Assembly (NCBI RefSeq): GCF_003014735.1
Contig: NZ_PYAX01000001.1
Coordinates: 310,001 to 374,000, forward strand
Reading direction: 5' to 3'
Origin: Saccharothrix carnea
Lineage (GTDB): Bacteria; Actinomycetota; Actinomycetes; Mycobacteriales; Pseudonocardiaceae
DNA: 64,000 nucleotides
The position numbers were made by a program, and so were the translations under genes. The notes beneath the pieces were generated by a model. The model was not told the DNA's origin. It ran no database searches and saw nothing but the letters and a program-made list of their open reading frames with translations. Shown one piece after another: positions 1-9,131 of this stretch. The first letter of the stretch is position 1, and each line of letters begins with the position of its first letter.

Positions 1-174
1 CGTCGCGACCTGCGTGAACAGCACGCCGCCCAGCGCCAGCCCGGCCAGCGGCAGCGCACCGAGATGCCCCACGACCGCCGTGTCCACCAGCACGTACAGC
101 GGCTCGGCCGCCAACACCACCAGCGCGGGCGCGGCCAACCCGACCACCCGCCGCGCCGGAACCCGCTCCTCCAC
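1..174 (-). CDS. MATE family efflux transporter (DinF-like), N-terminal part only
   Basis: The first 58 codons of a minus-strand gene that runs off the left edge. From a GTG at 174 the protein begins MEERVPARRVVGLAAPALVV and continues with a transmembrane stretch ending in the motif EPLYVLVDTAVVGHLG, which is typical of the first helix of DinF-type multidrug and toxin extrusion proteins. Family members are 12-helix cation-coupled exporters in the cytoplasmic membrane. It lies downstream of nrnA on the same strand, the usual actinobacterial order (rbfA, nrnA, MATE). The start codon is inferred from where similarity begins; a short repeat array separates it from nrnA. Confidence 0.8.
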   Translation of the reverse strand, partial: MEERVPARRVVGLAAPALVVLAAEPLYVLVDTAVVGHLGALPLAGLALGGVLFTQVAT

Positions 175-210
175 CCGATCCCCTCAATGCCCGACACACC
201 CGCCCCGAAC

Positions 211-274
211 GCGCGTGTCCTACCTTCAGAACAGGCGTGTCCTACGTTCGGAACCCGAATTCAACGCTCAGGAC
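211..274. repeat. Three-unit array of a dispersed ~22-bp repeat
   Basis: Three adjacent units are visible: 211-232, 233-254 and 255-274. The first two share the core GCGTGTCCTAC-TTC-GAAC; the third is the divergent form CCGAATTCAACGCTCAGGAC. The last unit contains the stop codon of nrnA (268-270 on the plus strand). The same two-plus-one layout recurs at 45696-45761, so this is a dispersed element rather than a local duplication. Confidence 0.7.
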
Positions 275-1308
275 GACGCGGCCACGGTTTCCAAGGCCGC
301 ACGCAGGTTCGCCAGCACCTCGTCGGCCTCGCCGGTGGCGGTGAAGCCCGCGGCCAGCCGGTGGCCACCTCCGCCGAGCAGCTGCGCCACTTCGCGCACG
401 TCCACCTCGCGCACCGCGCGCAACGACACCGACCACGACGACGGCCGCAGCTCCTTCAGCACCGCCGCCACCTCGGCCTCGGCCGTGGTGCGCACCAGGT
501 CGACCACGCTCTCCACCTCCTCGGGCCGCAGCCCGGAGGCGTCCTCCAGCGTCACGACGGCGTGCACGAACCCCCGCCCGCCCGCGGCGTCACGCTCCAG
601 CCGCGCCCGGCTCAGCACCTTCGCCAACATCCCGAGATACCCGAACGGGTGAGAGTCCATCAACGGTCGGGCCACGGCCTCGGCGTCCACCCCGGCGGCG
701 AGCAGCCGGGCCGCCACCTGGTGCGTGGTCGCCGACGCGTGCCGGAACGACCGCGTGTCCGTCACCAGCCCCGCGTACACGCAGCGGGCCACCGGCTCGT
801 CCAGCTCCACGCCCAACTCGTCCAGCAGCCGCAGCACGACCAGCGCGGTCGCCTCGGCACGGTCGTCCACCACGTTCACGTGCCCGAACCCCGGGTTCGA
901 CACGTGGTGGTCCAACACCACCACCACACCGGCGGTGGACACCCGATCAGCCAACGGACCGAGCCGACCGATACTGCCCGTGTCCAACGCGACCAGCACC
1001 GGCGGCGCGGCGGGCACGTCCGAAGCGGGCACCAGCAGCCCGGCCACGTCCAAGCCCCGCAGCGTCTCCGGCACCTCGTCCGGTGCCCCGAACGACACCC
1101 GCACCACCACACCTCGGCGGTGCAGGGCCAACCCCAGCGCCAACGCACTGCCCAACGCGTCCGCGTCGGGGTTCACGTGCGCCAGCAGCGTCACGTCGGT
1201 GGCCGCGGACAGGACGCGAGCGGCCTCGGCGAGGCCCGCGCTCAGGTCGTCGGACGGGCGGGCGACGTCGGACGCGCCCGGGTCGTTCACGCTCGGATCG
1301 TTGTGCAC
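268..1308 (-). CDS. nrnA: DHH/DHHA1 phosphoesterase, bifunctional oligoribonuclease / pAp phosphatase NrnA-like
   Basis: Cytosolic enzyme that degrades short RNA oligonucleotides from the 3' or 5' end and dephosphorylates 3'-phosphoadenosine 5'-phosphate, using Mn2+. The 346-residue protein shows the DHH family motifs in order: NPDADALGS at about 46-54, the signature DHH at 133-135, and the DHHA1 substrate-binding GGGGH at about 312-316. Length is normal for the family (about 320-350). The start is a GTG 10 bp after the rbfA stop, consistent with co-transcription with the infB-rbfA genes, a conserved arrangement in actinobacteria. The stop codon lies within a short repeat array. Confidence 0.93.
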   Translation of the reverse strand: MHNDPSVNDPGASDVARPSDDLSAGLAEAARVLSAATDVTLLAHVNPDADALGSALALGLALHRRGVVVRVSFGAPDEVPETLRGLDVAGLLVPASDVPAAPPVLVALDTGSIGRLGPLADRVSTAGVVVVLDHHVSNPGFGHVNVVDDRAEATALVVLRLLDELGVELDEPVARCVYAGLVTDTRSFRHASATTHQVAARLLAAGVDAEAVARPLMDSHPFGYLGMLAKVLSRARLERDAAGGRGFVHAVVTLEDASGLRPEEVESVVDLVRTTAEAEVAAVLKELRPSSWSVSLRAVREVDVREVAQLLGGGGHRLAAGFTATGEADEVLANLRAALETVAASS

Positions 1309-1318
1309 GACGAGAACG

Positions 1319-1768
1319 CTAGTCGGCGTCCTCGGCGTCGCGCGCAGGCTTGTACGGGTCGGGTTCGCCCGCGGGCTCCGCGCCGTGCGCGATCCGCGCC
1401 ACCTCGGCGTCCAGCTCCCGCGCCTTGGCCAGCAGCTCGTCCATCCGACGCGCCTCGTCGGGCACGGTGTCGGTGATGAACGTCAACGTCGGCGTGAACC
1501 GGACACCGGTCTGCTGGCCGACCATCGTGCGCAGCACGCCCTTGGCGCTCTCCAACGCCGCCGCGGCACCCGCGAGGTCGGGTTCGGAGTCCAGCTTCTC
1601 GCCGAGCACCGTGTAGTAGATCGTCGCGTCGTGCAGGTCGCCGGTCACCCTGGTGTCCGTGATGGTGACGCGGGCCAGCCTCGGGTCCTTCACCTCGTGC
1701 TCCAGCGCGGAAGCCACGATCTGCGAGATCCGCTTGGCCAGCTTGCGAGCCCGTGCCTGGTCGGCCAC
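1319..1768 (-). CDS. rbfA: 30S ribosome-binding factor A
   Basis: RbfA binds the 30S subunit during late maturation of 16S rRNA, especially in the cold. The 149-residue protein begins [20 protein letters not shown] and contains the family pattern '[20 protein letters not shown]' followed by '[21 protein letters not shown]'. The KH-like core occupies about residues 5-115; the acidic C-terminal tail (about 120-149) is poorly conserved, as usual in actinobacteria. It sits between the DUF503 gene and nrnA, on the same strand as infB, and is probably part of the same transcription unit. Confidence 0.95.
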   Translation of the reverse strand: MADQARARKLAKRISQIVASALEHEVKDPRLARVTITDTRVTGDLHDATIYYTVLGEKLDSEPDLAGAAAALESAKGVLRTMVGQQTGVRFTPTLTFITDTVPDEARRMDELLAKARELDAEVARIAHGAEPAGEPDPYKPARDAEDAD

Positions 1769-1818
1769 GGCGCTCCCCTCCTGTCGTTGCGATGTGCCGC
1801 CACCAGGGGCGGCGTCTG

Positions 1819-2115
1819 CTAGTCGTCTTCCGGCCCGACCAGCCTGTGGCGGGCGGAGAGAAGTTCCAGTTCGGGCCGTCCGGCCACCAGCCGCTCGCAG
1901 GCGGCCATCACGTCCCTCACATGCTCGGCGTCGGCGGCGACGGCCGCCACTCCGATCAGGGCGCGGCGGTGCAGGTCCAGGTGACCCGCCTCGGCTACCG
2001 ACACCTCGAACTTGCGGCGCAGCTCGGCCACGATGGGCCGCACCACGGACCGCTTCTGCTTCAACGAGTGCACGTCGCCGAGCAGCACGTCCAACTCAAG
2101 GGCACCGACGAACAC
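1819..2115 (-). CDS. DUF503 (YlxP-like) small protein
   Basis: A 98-residue protein with the DUF503 signature: a strand '[20 protein letters not shown]', the segment '[20 protein letters not shown]', and a C-terminal '[16 protein letters not shown]'. The family is a small alpha/beta protein conserved between infB and rbfA in many Gram-positive bacteria. It has been linked to ribosome assembly by gene context only, so function is unproven. Start ATG at 2115 is 73 bp from the infB stop. It lies in the conserved order infB-DUF503-rbfA-nrnA. Confidence 0.9.
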   Translation of the reverse strand: MFVGALELDVLLGDVHSLKQKRSVVRPIVAELRRKFEVSVAEAGHLDLHRRALIGVAAVAADAEHVRDVMAACERLVAGRPELELLSARHRLVGPEDD

Positions 2116-2187
2116 AGTTGATCACCAGGGGGTGTCCAGGGGTGCGGGGCCGCCGGTCACGACGGCCCCGCACCTGGCTGAAGACGA

Positions 2188-5100
2188 TCAGGCGCGCGGC
2201 TTCTCGCGCATCTCGAACGTCTCGATGATGTCGCCGACCTTCAGGTCGCTGTAGTTGCCGAGCGTCAGACCGCACTCGAAGCCCTCGCGGACCTCGGTCG
2301 CGTCGTCCTTGAACCGGCGCAGCGAGCTGATGGGCAGGTTCTCCTGCACGACGTTGTTGTCGCGCAGCAGGCGGGCCCGGGCGTTGCGCCGGATCTCGCC
2401 CGACATCACGAGGCAACCCGCGATCGTGCCGACCTTGGAGGACTTGAAGACCTCGCGGACCTCCGCGCGGCCCAGCTGGACCTCTTCGTACTCCGGCTTG
2501 AGCATGCCCTTCAGGGCCTGCTCGATCTCGTCGATCGCCTGGTAGATCACCGTGTAGTAGCGGACGTCCACGCCCTCGCGGTTGGCGAGCTCGGTGGCCT
2601 TGCCCTCGGCCCGGACGTTGAAGCCCAGGACGATGGCGCTACCCGCGACGGCGAGGTTGATGTCGCCTTCGGTGATGCCACCGACGCCGCGGTGGATGAC
2701 CCGCAGCTCGACGTCGTCGCCGACCTCGATCTTCATGAGCGCGTCCTCGAGGGCCTCGACGGTACCCGAGTTGTCACCCTTGATGATCAAGGTGAGGGCG
2801 CTGGTCTCCTTCAGCGCGGCGTCCAGGTCCTCCAGGCTGACGCGCTTGCGCTTCGCGGCGTTCATCGCGTTGCGGTTGCGCGCCTGGCGGCGCTCGGCGA
2901 TCTGCCGGGCCACCCGGTCCTCTTCCACCACGAGGAACGTGTCACCCGCGCCGGGAACCGAGGTCAGACCGATGACCTGCACCGGACGAGACGGCGTCGC
3001 CACCGTGACGTCCACGCCGTGCTCGTCGACCATGCGGCGCACGCGACCGTAGGCGGCACCCGCCACGATCGAGTCACCCACGCGGAGCGAACCGCGCTGC
3101 ACCAGCACCGTGGCCACCGGACCGCGACCGCGGTCGAGGTGCGCCTCGATGGCGACGCCCTGCGCCTCCATCTCCGGGTTGGCCCGCAGGTCGAGCGAGG
3201 CGTCGGCGGTCAGCAGGATCGCTTCCAGCAGGCCGTCGATGTTGATGCCCTGCTTCGCCGAGATGTCGACGAACATGGTGTCGCCGCCGTACTCCTCGGC
3301 GACCAGCCCGTACTCGGTGAGCTGCTGGCGGATCTTGGCGGGGTTGGCCCCCTCCTTGTCGATCTTGTTGACCGCGACCACGATCGGCGCACCCGCCGCC
3401 TGGGCGTGGTTGATCGCCTCGACCGTCTGCGGCATCACGCCGTCGTCGGCCGCCACCACGATGACCGCGATGTCGGTCGAGTTCGCACCACGCGCACGCA
3501 TGGCGGTGAACGCCTCGTGACCCGGGGTGTCGATGAAGGTGATGAGGCGCTCGTTGCCCTCCAGCTCCGTGCGGACCTGGTAGGCACCGATGTGCTGGGT
3601 GATGCCACCGGCCTCGCCCTCGGCGACCTTCGCCTTGCGGATGGTGTCCAACAGGCGCGTCTTACCGTGGTCGACGTGACCCATGACGGTCACGACCGGC
3701 GGACGGATCTGGAGGTCCTCCTCGCCGCCGGCGTCGTCGCCGTAGGTGATGTCGAACGTCTCCAGCAGCTCGCGGTCCTCTTCCTCAGGGGACACGACCT
3801 GCACGTTGTAGTTCATCTCGGAGCCGAGCAGCTCCAGGATCTCGTCGGAGACGGACTGCGTCGCGGTGACCATCTCGCCGAGGTGGAACAGCACCTGCAC
3901 CAGCGAAGCCGGGTTGGCGTTGATCTTGTCGGCGAAGTCGGTCAGCGAGGCGCCACGCGGCAGGCGGATCGTCTCGCCGTTGCCCTTGGGCAGGCGGACG
4001 CCACCGACCGACGGCGCCTGCATGTTGTCCATGTACTCCTGGCGCTTCTGCCGCTTCGACTTGCGACCGCGGCGCGCCGGACCACCGGGACGGCCGAAGG
4101 CACCCGCGGCACCGCCGCGACCACCGGGACCGCCACCACCGGGACGACCGCGGAAACCGCCGCCACCACCGGCCGGTGCGCCACCGCCACCGCCGCCACC
4201 GCCGCCGGGGCGGAAGCCACCGCCACCGCCGCCGCCGCCACCAGGGCGGAAGCCGCCACCGGCGCCGCCACCACCGCCACCACCGGGACGGAAGCCGCCG
4301 CCACCGCCACCGCCGCCACCGGGACGACCGCCGCCGCCACCGGGACCGCGGCCACCGCCGCCGCCACCGGGACCGCCGGGGCCACGACCGCCACCGCCAC
4401 CGCCACCGGGGCGGGGCGCGGGACGACCGGGCATCATGCCCGGGTTCGGCCGGGGCGGCATGTTGCCGGGGTTGGGCCGAGGACCGCCGGGACCGCCGCC
4501 GGAGCCACCCGGACGGGGGCCTGCCGGACGCGAGTCACCGGGCTTGGGGCCGGACGGGCGCTCGCCGCCACCCGGCGCGGCCGGGCGCGGTGCCTGCGGA
4601 CGCGGCGCCGGAGCGCCACCGCCGACGCCGAACGGGTTGTTGCCCGGACGCGGCGGACGCGCACCGGCGGGCTTGGGTGCCTGCGGGCGCGGCGGGACCA
4701 CGGACGGGGAGTTCTGCGCCGCCGCGGGCTGCTGCTGCGGTGCGCGAGGGCCGGGACGAGGGCCGGGGCCACTGGTCCGCGGTGCCTGCTGAGGCGCCTG
4801 CTGGGACTGCTGCTGCTGAGGTGCGGCGGCGGCAGCGGGCTTGGGCGCCTGGGTGGGCGTCGGAGCCGAGGCGGCCGCGGGCGCGGGCGCCTGGGGCTGC
4901 GGCTGCGCGGCGGGCGCGGCCGGAGCGGCGGGTGCCGGAGCGGCGGGCTTGGCCACCGGCTTCGGCGCCATCGGCTTCGGGCCGGGCACGGGGCGCGGAC
5001 CCGGCTTGCCGGACGGGGCCGGCGGGCGCGGGCTGCCCTCGGTCTTGGTCTCGCCCGAGGTCGAGCCGGTGCTCGACGGCGCGGGCTTCGGCGGCGCCGG

Positions 5101-5292
5101 ACGGGCACCTGCCGACTTGGGCTTCGACTCGCCCTTGGCGTAGGCGTCACGGAGCCGCCGGGCCACCGGGGCCTCAACGGTGCTGGACGCGGACTTCACG
5201 TATTCGCCCTGGTCGGCGAGCTTGCTGAGTAGTTCTTTACTCGTGACGCCGAGCTCTTTGGCGAGCTCGTGCACGCGGGCCTTACCTGCCAC
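2188..5292 (-). CDS. infB: Translation initiation factor IF-2
   Basis: GTPase that places initiator fMet-tRNA on the 30S subunit and promotes subunit joining. The 1034-residue protein starts with an IF2 N-terminal helical domain (about 1-55, '[20 protein letters not shown]'). A long low-complexity linker follows: Pro/Ala-rich to about 280, then a Gly/Arg-rich run about 284-404. The G domain has GHVDHGKT at about 536-543, DTPGH at about 588 and NKID at about 642, followed by the beta-barrel and fMet-tRNA binding domains. The long glycine-rich linker is typical of actinobacterial IF-2. It lies between ylxR and the DUF503 gene on the same strand. Confidence 0.98.
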   Translation of the reverse strand: MAGKARVHELAKELGVTSKELLSKLADQGEYVKSASSTVEAPVARRLRDAYAKGESKPKSAGARPAPPKPAPSSTGSTSGETKTEGSPRPPAPSGKPGPRPVPGPKPMAPKPVAKPAAPAPAAPAAPAAQPQPQAPAPAAASAPTPTQAPKPAAAAAPQQQQSQQAPQQAPRTSGPGPRPGPRAPQQQPAAAQNSPSVVPPRPQAPKPAGARPPRPGNNPFGVGGGAPAPRPQAPRPAAPGGGERPSGPKPGDSRPAGPRPGGSGGGPGGPRPNPGNMPPRPNPGMMPGRPAPRPGGGGGGGRGPGGPGGGGGGRGPGGGGGRPGGGGGGGGGFRPGGGGGGGAGGGFRPGGGGGGGGGFRPGGGGGGGGGAPAGGGGGFRGRPGGGGPGGRGGAAGAFGRPGGPARRGRKSKRQKRQEYMDNMQAPSVGGVRLPKGNGETIRLPRGASLTDFADKINANPASLVQVLFHLGEMVTATQSVSDEILELLGSEMNYNVQVVSPEEEDRELLETFDITYGDDAGGEEDLQIRPPVVTVMGHVDHGKTRLLDTIRKAKVAEGEAGGITQHIGAYQVRTELEGNERLITFIDTPGHEAFTAMRARGANSTDIAVIVVAADDGVMPQTVEAINHAQAAGAPIVVAVNKIDKEGANPAKIRQQLTEYGLVAEEYGGDTMFVDISAKQGINIDGLLEAILLTADASLDLRANPEMEAQGVAIEAHLDRGRGPVATVLVQRGSLRVGDSIVAGAAYGRVRRMVDEHGVDVTVATPSRPVQVIGLTSVPGAGDTFLVVEEDRVARQIAERRQARNRNAMNAAKRKRVSLEDLDAALKETSALTLIIKGDNSGTVEALEDALMKIEVGDDVELRVIHRGVGGITEGDINLAVAGSAIVLGFNVRAEGKATELANREGVDVRYYTVIYQAIDEIEQALKGMLKPEYEEVQLGRAEVREVFKSSKVGTIAGCLVMSGEIRRNARARLLRDNNVVQENLPISSLRRFKDDATEVREGFECGLTLGNYSDLKVGDIIETFEMREKPRA

Positions 5293-5380
5293 TGCACTCC
5301 TCTGTGAGGGAGGCCGGCGGGCAAGTCCCGTCGACCTCGTCTTAACGTCGCGCGTTCATGTCTTCAGCTTCACGGCTGAC

Positions 5381-5725
5381 TCATGACGGGTCGACCTGCT
5401 TCCTTGCTTCCTGCTGGTCACGGGGCGATCCCGTGACCTCCTGCCCACACTGCTCGAGGTGACCGCGCACGCGTTCCACGTCGAGCGGTCCCTGGACCCT
5501 GAAGGCCCTGGGGAACGCCCGTCGCTTCTCGGCGTTGCGGAGGCAGTCCGGATCGGGGTGCAGCCATGCTCCCCTACCGGGCAACCGTCGACGTGTGTCC
5601 GGGACCACAGTCCCGTCCACGACCACCACGCGCAGCAGCTCGGAGGGCAACGTCCGAGCGCGGCATCCGATGCACGTACGAACCGGGCCGATGTGCGCGA
5701 GATCCGATCCCCGACGTTGAACCAC
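5381..5725 (-). CDS. ylxR: YlxR-family (DUF448/RnpM) nucleic-acid-binding protein
   Basis: Small basic protein of the nusA-infB operon; in Bacillus subtilis the homologue binds and modulates RNase P RNA. The core 'GPVRTCIGCRARTLPSELLR' carries the conserved CxxC, followed by 'RRLPGRGAWLHPDPDCLRNAEKRRAFPRAFR', the typical family pattern. An in-frame reading continues upstream through nusA to 5809. I chose the GTG at 5725 because it is the last start before the conserved core and lies just after the nusA stop (5748). With this start the protein has 114 residues. The start is less certain than the gene itself. Confidence 0.9.
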   Translation of the reverse strand: MVQRRGSDLAHIGPVRTCIGCRARTLPSELLRVVVVDGTVVPDTRRRLPGRGAWLHPDPDCLRNAEKRRAFPRAFRVQGPLDVERVRGHLEQCGQEVTGSPRDQQEARKQVDPS

Positions 5726-5747
5726 TGAGAAGTCTATCCCCTGTTGC

Positions 5748-6770
5748 CTATTCAGCCGAACCGGATGCCGATGCGCCCGCCGGAGCGGACCCGCCGGCCT
5801 CCGCATCACTGCGGATGTCGATGCGCCAGCCGGTCAGCCGCGCGGCCAGCCGGGCGTTCTGGCCCTCCTTGCCGATGGCGAGGGAGAGCTGGAAGTCCGG
5901 GACCACGACCCGTGCCGTCTTGGCGCGCTCGTCGAGCACCCGCACCGAGACAACCTTCGCCGGTGACAAGGCATTCCCGACGAACGTGGCGGGGTCGTCG
6001 GAGTGGTCGATGATGTCGATCTTCTCACCGGCCAGCTCGCTCATCACGTTGCGCACCCGGGCGCCCATCGGCCCGATGCACGCGCCCTTGGCGTTGACGC
6101 CGGGGACGGTGGTGCGGACGGCGATCTTCGAACGGTGACCTGCCTCACGTGCCACCGCGGGGATCTCGACGGTGCCGTCGGCGATCTCGGGCACCTCGAG
6201 CGCGAAGAGGCGGCGGACGAGGTTCGGGTGCGTGCGCGAAAGGGTGATCTGCGGGCCGCGCGCGCCGCGGGACACGCCCACGACGTAGCACTTGAGCCGC
6301 GAACCGTGCTCGTAGGACTCGCCGGGCACCTGCTCGGCGGGCGGCAGCACGCCCTCGGTGTCCCCTATCTGGACGACGACCATGCCGCGGGCGTTGGCGC
6401 GGGCGTCGCGCTGCACGACACCGGCGATGATCTCGCCCTCCTTGGCGGAGAACTCGCCGAACGTGCGCTCGTGCTCGGCGTCACGCAGGCGCTGCAGGAT
6501 GACCTGGCGGGCGGTGGTGGCGGCGATGCGGCCGAAACCCTCGGGGGTGTCGTCCCACTCCTCGGCCACGGTGCCGTCCGGGTTCAGCTCCTGCGCGAGC
6601 ACGCGGACCACGCCGGTCTTGCGGTCGATCTCGACGCGCGAGTGCGAGTGGTGGCCCTCGGTGTGCTTGTAGGCGGTCAGCAGGGCGGTCTCGATGGCTT
6701 CGAGAACCGTGTCGAAGGGGATGTCCTTGTCCCGTTCGATCGCCCTGAGAGCGGCGATGTCGACGTTCAC
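5748..6770 (-). CDS. nusA: Transcription termination/antitermination factor NusA
   Basis: NusA binds RNA polymerase and nascent RNA and controls pausing, termination and antitermination. The 340-residue protein begins with [20 protein letters not shown], the family N-terminal domain, then S1 (about 130-200, '[20 protein letters not shown]') and two KH domains ('[20 protein letters not shown]' and '[20 protein letters not shown]'). There are no C-terminal acidic repeats, as is normal outside proteobacteria. The start GTG at 6770 overlaps the rimP stop (GTGA), implying translational coupling. Reading frames extending further upstream are rejected because they overlap rimP completely. Confidence 0.97.
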   Translation of the reverse strand: MNVDIAALRAIERDKDIPFDTVLEAIETALLTAYKHTEGHHSHSRVEIDRKTGVVRVLAQELNPDGTVAEEWDDTPEGFGRIAATTARQVILQRLRDAEHERTFGEFSAKEGEIIAGVVQRDARANARGMVVVQIGDTEGVLPPAEQVPGESYEHGSRLKCYVVGVSRGARGPQITLSRTHPNLVRRLFALEVPEIADGTVEIPAVAREAGHRSKIAVRTTVPGVNAKGACIGPMGARVRNVMSELAGEKIDIIDHSDDPATFVGNALSPAKVVSVRVLDERAKTARVVVPDFQLSLAIGKEGQNARLAARLTGWRIDIRSDAEAGGSAPAGASASGSAE

Positions 6771-7291
6771 TCCGACTCCTCCTTCGGGTGCTTGCCGTCG
6801 AGGAGCGCGAGCTCTTCGACCGGCGGCTGCTTGAACTCGACTTCGACGACGGCGCGCTCGATCGTCCGGTACTCGACGCGGCGCAGCTCGCCCTTGACCA
6901 GCAGCACGACGCCGGTGTCGTCGGCATCGCCGACGCGGCCGAACCACTCGACCTGCTCCGGCTGCTTCACCTTCACCAGGCGGAGCCGGTTGCGCTTCCA
7001 GTGGCGAGGCCTGGTCAGCGGGCGGTCCGCGCCGGGCGAGGTGACCTCGAGCGTGTACGGCCCGGCGATCAGGTGCTCGTGCGCGTCGAGGGCGGCCGAC
7101 ACGGCGCGACTGGCCTGCGCCACCTCGTCCAGGCCGATCCCCTCGTCGCCGTCCACGACCACCTTGACCAGCCTGCGACGCCCAGCCTGGTTCACGTCGA
7201 GCAGTTCGAGGTCGAAGCCGATCGCCTCGACCGCCTCCCGCACGACGGGTGCTAGCTGCGCGGCGAGTTCTCCGCGCGGCGGGCTGGACAC
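6767..7291 (-). CDS. rimP: Ribosome maturation factor RimP
   Basis: RimP assists 30S subunit maturation. The 174-residue protein has the two RimP domains: an N-terminal alpha/beta domain (about 5-85, including '[20 protein letters not shown]' and '[20 protein letters not shown]') and a C-terminal SH3-like barrel ('[20 protein letters not shown]'). I chose the GTG at 7291 because a GGAG ribosome binding site precedes it by about 8 bases and similarity begins there. It is the first gene of the minus-strand nusA-infB operon, so the promoter should lie in 7292-7472; an AT-rich -10-like TAGTCT is present near 7370 but I see no clear -35. Confidence 0.95.
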   Translation of the reverse strand: MSSPPRGELAAQLAPVVREAVEAIGFDLELLDVNQAGRRRLVKVVVDGDEGIGLDEVAQASRAVSAALDAHEHLIAGPYTLEVTSPGADRPLTRPRHWKRNRLRLVKVKQPEQVEWFGRVGDADDTGVVLLVKGELRRVEYRTIERAVVEVEFKQPPVEELALLDGKHPKEESE

Positions 7292-7472
7292 GTGGTGACT
7301 CCAAGTTCTCTTCGAGTGCAGAGGGCACGGCAACCCCGGCCGACGCTGCACTTCGCCGGCCGTGGTCGCCCAGACTATCTCTTTCGGCGGCCTCCCACGT
7401 GCCACGGGCGATCACGACCCGTTGCGGAACGAGCCGCGGGGCACCGGCGGGGCTCTGGCAGGATCGGTGGAC

Positions 7473-7916
7473 GTGATCGGAAGAACGGCGTTCAGCAGGC
7501 GCGCGGTGCTGCTGGCGACGGCCACGGCGCCGTTGGCAGTCGCGTGCACCACACCACCTCCCCCACCGCCGCCACCGGACCCGCTGGCGGAGTTGGTGAA
7601 GGCGGCGCGGTCGGACGCCGCGCTGGCCACGGCCGTCGGCGCGCCCGAGACGGCCGCGGCGCGCACCGAGCACGCGCAGCGGTTGCAGGCGGAGGTCGAC
7701 CGGGCCACGCCGCGGGTGCCGGGCGCGTCGGTGCCGCCGTCGACGTCGGCTTCGGTGGCGCCGCCGGCGGGCGCGTCGCGGGAGGCGTTGGTGCCCGCGT
7801 TGCAGGCGGCGCAGAAGCAGGCGGGTGAGCTGGTGGCGTCGGTGGAGGCGCACCGGGTGGGGTTGGTCGCCTCGGTGGCGGCCGGGTGCGCGAGCCTGGT
7901 GGAGGCGCTGTCGTGA
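7473..7916 (+). CDS. Tat/lipobox exported protein, function unknown, partner of DUF4439 gene
   Basis: A 147-residue protein with an exported N-terminus: [20 protein letters not shown] resembles a twin-arginine signal ending in a lipobox cysteine, followed by a run of eight prolines. The remainder is Ala-rich and helical ('[20 protein letters not shown]', '[20 protein letters not shown]'). I start it at GTG 7473 because an AGGA lies about 9 bases upstream; GTG 7467 is the alternative. The stop overlaps the next start as GTGA. In actinobacteria such a lipoprotein next to a DUF4439 gene and rimP is a recurrent pair. I do not know its function. Confidence 0.75.
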   Translation: MIGRTAFSRRAVLLATATAPLAVACTTPPPPPPPPDPLAELVKAARSDAALATAVGAPETAAARTEHAQRLQAEVDRATPRVPGASVPPSTSASVAPPAGASREALVPALQAAQKQAGELVASVEAHRVGLVASVAAGCASLVEALS

Positions 7917-8347
7917 GCGTGGAGGCGGTGCAGGACGCGTTGGCCGCGGAGCACGCGGCGGTGTGGACGTACGGGTTGGTGAGCGCGTTCATCGCGGTGC
8001 CGCAGCTGTCGGCGGCGGTGGCGGACGGCGCCACGGCCCACCGGGCCCGGCGGGACGCGACGGAGCGGTGGTTGCGCGACGCCGGTGCCACGCCCCGACC
8101 TCCGGCGGCGGCCTACCTGCCGCCCCAGCCGGTGGACAGCGCGGCGTCGGCCGTGGCGGCGCTGATCGCCGTGGAGACGGATGCGTGCGTGGCGTGGCGC
8201 GGCGTGCTGGAGCGGACCGGTGACGCGGCGTTGCGGACGTCGGCGTTGGACGCGTTGACGGTGTCCGCGGTGCGGGCGACGCGGTGGCGGAAGGTAGCGG
8301 GGGTGACGCCGACCTCGATCGCGTTCCCGGGTGCCGGGGTCGGCTGA
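7913..8347 (+). CDS. DUF4439 ferritin-like domain protein
   Basis: A 144-residue, all-helical protein that begins [20 protein letters not shown], the signature of DUF4439, a ferritin-like four-helix bundle of unknown activity. Helical segments continue through '[20 protein letters not shown]' and '[20 protein letters not shown]'. The Glu and His residues (AEHA, ATAH, ETDA) could be metal ligands by analogy to ferritin-like proteins, but this is inferred. The GTG start at 7913 overlaps the preceding stop by four bases (GTGA), so the two proteins are probably made together. It ends in a TGA directly abutting the stop of the converging gene, forming a shared TGATCA. Confidence 0.85.
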   Translation: MSVEAVQDALAAEHAAVWTYGLVSAFIAVPQLSAAVADGATAHRARRDATERWLRDAGATPRPPAAAYLPPQPVDSAASAVAALIAVETDACVAWRGVLERTGDAALRTSALDALTVSAVRATRWRKVAGVTPTSIAFPGAGVG

Positions 8348-9106
8348 TCAGGCGTTGAGGTCGGCGGCGAGGCGGAAGGCGTCGTTGCTGATCCGCTTCA
8401 TCATCTGGATGTGCGCGGTCTCGTCGGGGCCGTGCTCGACCGAGTCCGACTCGATGATGATCACGTCGCGGTCCTGCTGGCGGGCGGCGAAGCCGCCGTT
8501 GGCCAGGGTGGTCAGGTTCGGCACCCGGACGGCGCCGTCCTTGACCAGGTCGTTGACGTTGCCGGTGCCGTCGCGGGTGGTCAGGTCCTTCAGCTTGGCG
8601 GCGTCCTCGGTCGTCTTCATCCGCACGATCGACACGGACGTGTAGACCTTCAACCCATCAGGCGTGGTCGTCGTGTACAGACCGCGAGTGAGCTGCTGGC
8701 ACGGCGTGTTCGTGAGGAACGTCTTGGTCTGCCCGTAGGCGTGCGACGCGCAGTCGCTGTCCTTCAGCGGCTCGGGCACGTCCGGCGACGCGGTGAACGC
8801 GAACTCGCCCGCCGGGGCGGACGTGGTCGTCGGTGTGCCGGTCGGGGTGTTGTTCTTCGGCATCACGACCAGCCACACCAGCCCGGACACCACGGCCACG
8901 CCGAGCAGGCCGAGGCCCTTGAGCACCATCCCGCGCCGTGAGCGCGGCGCGGGGGCCGCGGGCCCGCGACGGGGCGGGGGCGGCGGCGAGCTCAGCAACG
9001 AGTCCAGCTGCCCGATCTCCGACCGCCACAGGGGCGCGGTGTCGGACGGCCGGATGGGCGGGATCCGCTGCGTCACCTCTTCGGGTGATTCGGGAGGAAC
9101 CGACAC
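8348..9106 (-). CDS. Single-pass membrane protein with extracytoplasmic domain, unknown function
   Basis: A 252-residue protein with a cytoplasmic N-terminus (1-60; contains a Pro run and basic 'PRSRRG'), one transmembrane helix at about 62-82 ('GLGLLGVAVVSGLVWLVVM'), a Thr/Pro-rich linker, and an outside domain (about 97-252) with two cysteines ('DCASHAYGQTKTFLTNTPCQ') that may form a disulfide. The layout resembles many actinobacterial membrane-anchored proteins of unknown role. The start GTG at 9106 is chosen where the reading no longer looks coding upstream; no strong ribosome binding site is seen. It faces the DUF4439 gene with abutting stops. Confidence 0.75.
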   Translation of the reverse strand: MSVPPESPEEVTQRIPPIRPSDTAPLWRSEIGQLDSLLSSPPPPPRRGPAAPAPRSRRGMVLKGLGLLGVAVVSGLVWLVVMPKNNTPTGTPTTTSAPAGEFAFTASPDVPEPLKDSDCASHAYGQTKTFLTNTPCQQLTRGLYTTTTPDGLKVYTSVSIVRMKTTEDAAKLKDLTTRDGTGNVNDLVKDGAVRVPNLTTLANGGFAARQQDRDVIIIESDSVEHGPDETAHIQMMKRISNDAFRLAADLNA

Positions 9107-9131
9107 AAAGACCCACGGTAACGGACGAGGG

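Noticed and set aside
4081..4440. Dense CCACCG/GGTGGC repeats that resemble a repeat array
   Set aside because: They encode the glycine-rich linker of IF-2, a normal feature in actinobacteria.
2692..5232. Very long plus-strand open frame opposite infB
   Set aside because: It is the antisense of infB in high-GC DNA; the protein is His/Arg/Thr-rich low complexity and has no start signal or family.
5748..7853. NusA frame extended upstream to 7853
   Set aside because: The extension overlaps all of rimP and reads as Arg-rich antisense-like sequence; the GTG at 6770 fits the family start.
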